Source: Christensenellaceae bacterium
Lineage (GTDB): Bacteria > Bacillota > Clostridia > Christensenellales > Borkfalkiaceae
DNA length: 64,000 bases
Assembly (NCBI GenBank): GCA_948890655.1
Contig: CAQTYU010000002.1
Span: 124,001-188,000, forward strand
Direction of reading: 5' to 3'
Under the pieces are notes generated by a model that had not been told where the DNA came from, did no database searches, and was given only the letters and a program-made list of their open reading frames with translations. Shown one piece after another: positions 58,658 to 64,000 of the stretch. Made by a program: the position numbers and the translations under genes. Numbering within the stretch: the stretch's first letter is position 1; each line of letters opens with the position of its first letter.

Positions 58658-59710
58658 TTAAGCTACCTGCGGTTTTTTGCCCTTTAACTCTTTTTCAAGC
58701 TTTTTGCACGTTTCCTCTATTTCCACTTCGGTTTCGGCAAGTTCGACTCCGTCCAAAATTTCCTGCAATCTGTACTCCTGACTGAGATATTTAATCGTCT
58801 GATAACCCATTACCGCAGTTAAAACCCCGTTCGTCAACCCCTGCACCGAAGAGTCGACTATTGCCGAAATAGCCGCGCCGAGAATGGGTATTCCTTTAAC
58901 CGTATCGCCCATAGTTTTGACTAAGCTGTTACCGATTTTCAAACCACCGAGCCCGTAGGCTATCAGCGCATTCTGGAACACCCGCCCGAAAATTTTAACC
59001 AGCTTTGCATCCGACGGTCTGAAACCGTATAAAAACACAAGGTCTTTGACGAGCTGCAAATTCAAAAATACGACCAACGCCGCGTCAACCTTGCTTGTTT
59101 GCGAAAGCGCGGAATACATCGCCGACTTCATCGAGCTTTTAAAAATCAGGTCGTTTGCCGTCTTCTTGACGCTACCCGTGTAAAGCTTCGTCAACACGTT
59201 CATTATGCCTTTATCGTTGCCTGCCTTGACAGCGATTGCAAGCTCGCCGACGGTTGCTGAGTCATACCAGCCGACGCCGTCGACTTTTGCCGTTAAATCG
59301 ATTATTTTATCGGCGATTTCGCGCCGAACTTTTCTGTTGTGCTTCTGTGCCGCCGATACGGTATGCACGTTTACGTTCGTTATAAAGTACGGTGACTTCA
59401 TAATTTTAACGACGGGAACAATAAACAGTACTATATAAAGTATCAGGCAGACTCCTGCCGCCGCATAACCTGCGTATTGGTTGATGTCGTAGACGTTCTT
59501 TGCGACAAAAAACAGGCACGCAAACAAAAACAGACCTATAACGGTTGCGGCTAAATTCAAAAGTATTTTCGCGCCGCGTATATTCTGCCTTTTCGTATAT
59601 TTTTGTTCGTATTCGTAGATAGTAAGCTTCCCGCTCTCCTTTTCCGCCTTTTGCGAAACAGGCACAAGCGCAAGATTTTCCGAAGAGTTTTTCTCGTTTT
59701 TATTTTCCAT
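58658..59710 (-). CDS. DUF697 (YcjF)-like membrane protein
   Basis: The 350-residue protein has two N-terminal membrane segments (residues about 45-70 and 75-100). A long helical, mostly amphipathic body includes NGVLTAVMGYQTIKYLSQEY and the DUF697-like GGLKIGNSLVKTMGDTVKGI-type stretch, with a charged C terminus. The resemblance to the YcjF/DUF697 family is in the middle third and is moderate. No biochemical role is known. The ATG at 59710 is used, with GGTGG 7 nt upstream. A GTG 3 codons earlier is possible. A short GC-rich inverted repeat lies in the leader (59719-59733). Confidence 0.65.
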   Translation of the reverse strand: MENKNEKNSSENLALVPVSQKAEKESGKLTIYEYEQKYTKRQNIRGAKILLNLAATVIGLFLFACLFFVAKNVYDINQYAGYAAAGVCLILYIVLFIVPVVKIMKSPYFITNVNVHTVSAAQKHNRKVRREIADKIIDLTAKVDGVGWYDSATVGELAIAVKAGNDKGIMNVLTKLYTGSVKKTANDLIFKSSMKSAMYSALSQTSKVDAALVVFLNLQLVKDLVFLYGFRPSDAKLVKIFGRVFQNALIAYGLGGLKIGNSLVKTMGDTVKGIPILGAAISAIVDSSVQGLTNGVLTAVMGYQTIKYLSQEYRLQEILDGVELAETEVEIEETCKKLEKELKGKKPQVA

Positions 59711-59759
59711 ACAGACCACCGCGCCTAACGCGGCGCAATTATATTTATGTATATATTAT

Positions 59760-59788
59760 ATTTTATAATTTTCCGGCGAAAATGTCAA
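59760..59788 (-). promoter_or_regulatory. promoter of the DUF697-like gene
   Basis: On the minus strand TTGACA (59783-59788), 17 nt and TAAAAT (59760-59765) are seen. Confidence 0.75.
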
Positions 59789-59850
59789 TATCCTGCTCAC
59801 GCTTATTGTTGTAAATAACTTACAATTATTGCAAAGAATTTTCAAAAGCG

Positions 59851-59879
59851 TTGACTATTATAAAACGCGGTGATATAAT
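59851..59879 (+). promoter_or_regulatory. promoter of the large pectate lyase gene
   Basis: TTGACT (59851-59856), 17 nt and TATAAT (59874-59879) lie before the ribosome site AGGAG at 59895-59899. Confidence 0.8.
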
Positions 59880-59904
59880 ATATATTAGGAAAATAGGAGA
59901 AATG

Positions 59905-62900
59905 ATGAGAAAACTTAAAAAAACATTAAAAGCTCTGCTGTGCGCGTCCGTTATTATCACTATGGGAATTTCGACTGTCGCCTGCAACACTGACAACCCG
60001 GAAGATGAACTTCCGCCTGACGAACCGGGCTATGTTGACCCCGATGACGTATTTGTTCCGCCCGACGACGGAAGCGAAGGAATTGACTGGACCAAGTATT
60101 GGGACGGCGTAAGCTCCGTCGGCGGCTCCTCGGACAATTTCAAGTTTACCGGTTCTAAGGATATCGGCACTTTAACGGGTGACTATACTCCTGCCCTTAA
60201 GCCGGCAAACGAGGGCGAGCCTGTCATTGTATCTTTCACTGACGGCGTTTTTTCACAGTCTATTACATACGGCGGTTTGGCTGTTAAGCCGAATGCCCCC
60301 GAAACTGCAGGCAAAATGTTTGTAGGCTGGTATAAGGAATCAGGCTACATCAATGAATATACTTTCACCGAACCTGTCACTTCTAACATTACACTATACG
60401 CTAAATGGGCAAATTTACCTTCGAACATACACAGCGTAGAGGGCAACAACGAAAGCTTAGCAGTTGCGTTTTCCGGCAATGCAAGCACGGAAGTCAAATA
60501 TACCAAATCAGGTACCGAAAACTGGAAAACCGTAGATAAAGAACTTGTCCGTGCGCTAGACAGCTCTACGACAAGGGTCGATATTCTCGGCTTAGCCGCA
60601 GGAAAATACGACGTGCAAATCGGCACAACAAAACTTCCTGCACCTGTAACCGTCACCTCATATGACCGTTCAGGCTATGCGCATTTCAACAGAAAGTCGA
60701 CCGAACCCGCTTACACCGGTGTCGGAGCATATAATGACGACGGAACATTAAAAGATAACGCTCTCGTTATCTATGTCACCGAAGAAAATAAAGACACGGT
60801 AATGCGTGATTTAGCTACAACAGACCCCGACGTCGCAAAAGCTATGTTCAAAATTCCCGGAAATGATTGGGGCGGCAAGAATGCGGACGGTATCGGTTGG
60901 TGGTTAAACAATAACCAATATACGGCAAGCAATGCAGGAAGTAAGAAAAATAAAGTCCCCAGCAACACTTACGATGCGGCTAACGGTGGCAAACTCTCGT
61001 TTAAAGCAATAGACAGACCAATTGTCATAAGATTTCTCGGTACTGTAACTACCCCCGAGGGATTAACTGCTTATAATGACACCAAAGAAGGCGGCGGCGT
61101 CGGCGATAACGGTCATATGGCACGTTTAAAAAACCTTAAAAACGTTACGCTTGAAGGTGTTGGAGATAACTCGGTAATTAAAGGCTGGGGCTTCCACTAC
61201 GTTATCGGAACTGACGCTACTAGCGGGCAGGGCACCAGCTTTGAGGTAAGAAACCTTACCTTTACAGAATACCCCGAGGACGCTATTGGTATGGAAGGTC
61301 AGCAATCAGGCAGTCAAATCACTGCGGCGGTTGCAAGATGCTGGGTACACCACAACACTTTCCTTCCCGGTTACTGTGCAAATCCGGCCGAAAGCGATAA
61401 GGCAGAAGGCGACGGAAGCTGTGACTTTAAGCGCGGCGAATACTACACCTGCTCCTATAACTATTTTGAGTGGTGCCACAAAACAAACCTTATCGGTTCT
61501 TCCGACGATTCGCTTCAATACAACATATCTATGCACCACAATATGTGGTACAACTGCGGTTCTCGTATTCCTTTATTAAGACAATCAAACTGTCACTTCT
61601 ATAACAATTACGTTTGCGGCGATGCTGCGGCAAAATCGCCTTACTCTCACATTTCAAAAGCCGCTTTAAGCTACGTTCACTCCCTTCGCGCAAACTGCTA
61701 TATGTTCAGTGAAGCAAATTACTATGAAGGCAGTAAAAACGTAACTGACGGCAAATCAGGTGGAAGCGCGAAGAGCTGGAACGACGTTGTAACGCAATGT
61801 TTCGGCACGAATACAATGTCTAGCGTAACCAGCCGAGAGCAAAAAGTCGGCAACAACTGTAAATATGGAAGTACGGACTACTCCTCATTTGATACTAACC
61901 CCTCGCAATTCTATTATGACTCAAATACTAAAACAACAGAGGCTCTTTTAGATGACCCCGTTGCCGCAAGAACTAGAGTTTTATACGAAGCGGGCGCGTT
62001 AGGTTTCGAGCCCCCGATAACACAGCAGAAAACGACGACTACCCCGCAAAACCCTTCAAACATAACTTTACCGAAAGGCGGCAAGGCTAAGGGTGAAATA
62101 GTTGTATTCAAACTTACAGGTATGACGGAAGTAACGCTTACCTCAACTTCAATAGGTGATGTCGCACCCGATTTATACGACAATTACGGCAGAGTTTGGC
62201 TTGAAAGCTTTACCGGCACGAAAACAGTTATTCTTCCTACCGGAACTTATATCGTTGCCAGCGGGCAGAAAGACAAAGAAAGCACTTTAACGGATATCAC
62301 GTTTGTTGAAGGCGAAGGGAACTCTGAAGCAAGAGTTGAAGCGGCTAAAACGGCACTTGCGGCTATCCCCTCCACTATAACTATCAGCAGTGAATACGTT
62401 ATAAGCCAAGCCAAAGAAGCTTACAGCTCGTTAATTGGCAATGAAGTCGAGCAAATCGACGCGGAACTTATAGAACGCTTTGCAAAAGCTTCCGCCGCTT
62501 ATGAAGATTTGCTTGCGGAATATGTAGTTAAGCGTATTGAGTATATTGGCGAAGTTACAGCTGACTCTTACATAAAGATTAATGCGGCACAAACCGCTTA
62601 TAATAAACTATCGGTTGAAAATCAGGCAAAAGTAACAAACTATGCCACTCTCACCACTGCTTGGAAAACTTTTGACGGCTTTGCTGTGGCTAATGTAATT
62701 AACAGATTAAATGATTTACCCGATTTGACCGCGGAAGACGTAAATATTAAGTCAACCGCAACGTTAGATAAGCTTTATGACTGGTTCAATGCAGTTCAAG
62801 ACGCTTATAACGACTTGAACGGTGACGAAGACAGGCGCGGCGAAGTTCCTGCTGCCTCGCTGAAAAAGCTGACTGACGGTTTGACGGAACTGAAAAGCAC

Positions 62901-63441
62901 AGAAAATTTCTTATCGTTTAAAGATACTCTTTCAAACGCAAAAGTCGAAGACGCGCACTCTGTTGGCGGCACACTTGTAAACCTTTATGAAGCTTTATCT
63001 GATGCTCAAAAAGCAAAACTTTCGGCAGAAGAAACAGCTAAGTTTAACGAAATCAAAGCGATTTACGACGAATTTGCAAGCCATAGACAAATGATTGTGT
63101 TCAATAACAGCACCGCGACTACTGACGACGCAAGCTTCTGGACTTACAAAGCTTCTTATGAAAAAGATACTGTTGCAACCATAGACGGTACTACATACTC
63201 CTACGGACTGAAGCTTGACAGCAGTAACTCGCTATCATTTACTACTTCAAGTGATATGACGTTAAAAATCACCTACGGTAGAAAACAGAGAATCAATATA
63301 GACGGAGAAGAAATAAGGGGCGAAACTGTAGGTGACCACTACGTAGTAACCGTTACAATTAAAGCCGGCGACCATAACATCATCAAGGGCAAAGACGGCA
63401 CCAACGCAATCTTTATGGTAGAACTTACCCCCGCAAAATAA
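59905..63441 (+). CDS. large PL1-type pectate lyase lipoprotein with C-terminal helical repeats
   Basis: The 1178-residue protein starts with a lipoprotein signal (lipobox STVAC, Cys27). An acidic Pro/Asp-rich spacer, one InlB-type repeat ending NITLYAKWAN and a fibronectin-like domain follow. The PL1 beta-helix carries NVTLEGVGDNSVIKGWG, ARCWVHHNTFLPG, DGSCDFKRGEYYTCSYNYF, MHHNMWYNCGSRIPLLRQ and HFYNNYV. A beta-sandwich comes after, then FIVAR-like helical repeats (about residues 820-1060) and a C-terminal beta domain. It should degrade pectin at the surface. The second ATG of an ATG-ATG pair was chosen because AGGAG is 5 nt upstream. An upstream TTG is inside the -35 box. Confidence 0.88.
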   Translation: MRKLKKTLKALLCASVIITMGISTVACNTDNPEDELPPDEPGYVDPDDVFVPPDDGSEGIDWTKYWDGVSSVGGSSDNFKFTGSKDIGTLTGDYTPALKPANEGEPVIVSFTDGVFSQSITYGGLAVKPNAPETAGKMFVGWYKESGYINEYTFTEPVTSNITLYAKWANLPSNIHSVEGNNESLAVAFSGNASTEVKYTKSGTENWKTVDKELVRALDSSTTRVDILGLAAGKYDVQIGTTKLPAPVTVTSYDRSGYAHFNRKSTEPAYTGVGAYNDDGTLKDNALVIYVTEENKDTVMRDLATTDPDVAKAMFKIPGNDWGGKNADGIGWWLNNNQYTASNAGSKKNKVPSNTYDAANGGKLSFKAIDRPIVIRFLGTVTTPEGLTAYNDTKEGGGVGDNGHMARLKNLKNVTLEGVGDNSVIKGWGFHYVIGTDATSGQGTSFEVRNLTFTEYPEDAIGMEGQQSGSQITAAVARCWVHHNTFLPGYCANPAESDKAEGDGSCDFKRGEYYTCSYNYFEWCHKTNLIGSSDDSLQYNISMHHNMWYNCGSRIPLLRQSNCHFYNNYVCGDAAAKSPYSHISKAALSYVHSLRANCYMFSEANYYEGSKNVTDGKSGGSAKSWNDVVTQCFGTNTMSSVTSREQKVGNNCKYGSTDYSSFDTNPSQFYYDSNTKTTEALLDDPVAARTRVLYEAGALGFEPPITQQKTTTTPQNPSNITLPKGGKAKGEIVVFKLTGMTEVTLTSTSIGDVAPDLYDNYGRVWLESFTGTKTVILPTGTYIVASGQKDKESTLTDITFVEGEGNSEARVEAAKTALAAIPSTITISSEYVISQAKEAYSSLIGNEVEQIDAELIERFAKASAAYEDLLAEYVVKRIEYIGEVTADSYIKINAAQTAYNKLSVENQAKVTNYATLTTAWKTFDGFAVANVINRLNDLPDLTAEDVNIKSTATLDKLYDWFNAVQDAYNDLNGDEDRRGEVPAASLKKLTDGLTELKSTENFLSFKDTLSNAKVEDAHSVGGTLVNLYEALSDAQKAKLSAEETAKFNEIKAIYDEFASHRQMIVFNNSTATTDDASFWTYKASYEKDTVATIDGTTYSYGLKLDSSNSLSFTTSSDMTLKITYGRKQRINIDGEEIRGETVGDHYVVTVTIKAGDHNIIKGKDGTNAIFMVELTPAK

Positions 63442-63458
63442 ATCTTATACCACAAACC

Positions 63459-63489
63459 AAAAAATCACGGCACCCGCCGTGATTTTTTT
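63459..63489 (+). terminator. terminator of the large pectate lyase gene
   Basis: AAATCACGGC pairs with GCCGTGATTT around an ACCC loop and runs into TTTTTTT. Confidence 0.92.
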
Positions 63490-63579
63490 ATCTGACCGGA
63501 ATATTATCAAAAAAACTAGTTAAAGTTTTTAGCATTGTATTGATATTATAATCTCCGTGATTTTTTTGGTTTAAATAGA

Positions 63580-63908
63580 TTAAATTCTTTTAAGAAAACG
63601 TTGAACGATATCAGACGGGGCATAAAACGCCGCCATAATTCTTACCTCTTTTGACTCTTCAACGACCTTATAAACGATGACGAAATTATCGATATCCGCT
63701 CTACGGTATTCGTTTTTATCAGTAACAAGATTATTCTTCAAAAGCGGCATCGAATACGGGAACTCAGTAACTATTTCAATCGTTTTTATAATGTGCCCTA
63801 AAAGATTTTTTGCCGCCTGCGGGTTTACAAGCTCGTTAGATATGTAGAAAGCGTTTCATAAATATCTTTTTCAGCTTGCGGTAAAATCACGCTTTTGTAT
63901 CTATTCAT
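63580..63908 (-). pseudogene. RelE/ParE-type toxin, frameshifted
   Basis: From the ATG at 63908 the frame gives RYKSVILPQAEKDIYETLS and stops at 63825. The next frame continues with SNELVNPQAAKNLLGHIIKT, RRADIDNFVIVYKVVEES and YAPSDIVQRFLKRI and ends at 63580. Both parts together match the ParE/RelE mRNA-interferase or gyrase-poison fold, with the conserved NPQAAKNLL helix. One missing base near 63847 explains the break. The toxin is probably inactive unless this is a sequence error. The antitoxin gene overlaps it by 8 nt. Confidence 0.8.
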
Positions 63909-64000
63909 ACTTCAATTTCAACTCCGACACAAAATCACTGAAAGAACGCATTTGCCCTGCACTTTCCTGCGCTTCTGCGTTTCTTAATTTTGCTGCAAAA
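63901..64000 (-). CDS. antitoxin of the ParE/RelE-type module (3' end only)
   Basis: Only the last 32 codons and the stop are in the window (AKLRNAEAQESAGQMRSFSDF, then SELKLKYE and TAG). The short acidic-to-basic tail and the 8-nt overlap with the toxin gene are typical of a type II antitoxin operon. The family (RelB, ParD or Phd-like) cannot be told from this end. Confidence 0.6.
   Translation of the reverse strand, partial: FAAKLRNAEAQESAGQMRSFSDFVSELKLKYE

Noticed and set aside
1..64000. CRISPR array, prophage or complete insertion sequence
   Set aside because: No regular short repeats with spacers, no transposase or integrase, and no phage structural gene were seen anywhere in the window.

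Overview
The window reads as a chromosomal segment of an anaerobic, spore-forming member of the Firmicutes (class Clostridia). The support is a complete spoIIIAA-AH operon, spoIVB, a gerW/ytfJ-type gene, acetate kinase with phosphotransacetylase, a DXP isoprenoid pathway gene, diaminopimelate decarboxylase, and consensus sigma-A promoters with AGGAGG-type ribosome sites. Nearly all core genes lie on the minus strand in long operons with 1-4 nt overlaps. The sequence alone does not support a finer taxonomic call.

Layout. 1-1008: start of a membrane-anchored XRE regulator. 1201-13987: a minus-strand repair and housekeeping operon (uvrC, HAD phosphatase, U32 peptidase, mutS2, deacetylase-like protein, M16 protease, deoxyinosine glycosylase, AlkD-like protein, tex), followed by acpP under its own promoter. 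14076-16346: a secreted pectate-lyase lipoprotein. 16463-20421: copper ATPase with a fused CopZ-like domain, ArsR repressor, nitroreductase and a divergent HxlR regulator. 20468-25896: ansA, asnS, rpmF, DUF177, ackA and pta, with tmcAL divergent at 26005-27162. 27238-34725: rluB, two DD-carboxypeptidases, ytfJ, ytfI, scpAB, an M50 protease and lysA. 34754-45753: SpoIIM-like protein, spoIVB, recN, argR, nadK, tlyA, dxs, a membrane protein, a 645-nt non-coding region, ispA, folD, nusB and an Asp23 protein. 45822-50296: spoIIIA operon. 50424-58591: an accessory-looking mix of plus-strand genes and two pseudogenes around coaE/polA and two tRNA-Leu genes. 58658-64000: a DUF697-like membrane protein, a second and larger pectate-lyase lipoprotein, and a broken ParE-type toxin with the end of its antitoxin.

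The most notable object is the non-coding region between ispA and the membrane gene before dxs. Its gene order (nusB-folD-ispA-[RNA]-membrane protein-dxs-tlyA-argR-recN) is the published setting of OLE RNA and its partner OapA. The upstream promoter, the pairing ends and a DxxxD motif in the membrane protein agree with an OLE ribonucleoprotein locus. Other points of interest are a likely internal start that would release a free CopZ from the copper ATPase gene, a structured 188-nt insert inside the spoIIIA operon, nearly leaderless promoters for nadK and polA, three genes broken by small indels, and two paralogous PL1 lipoproteins.
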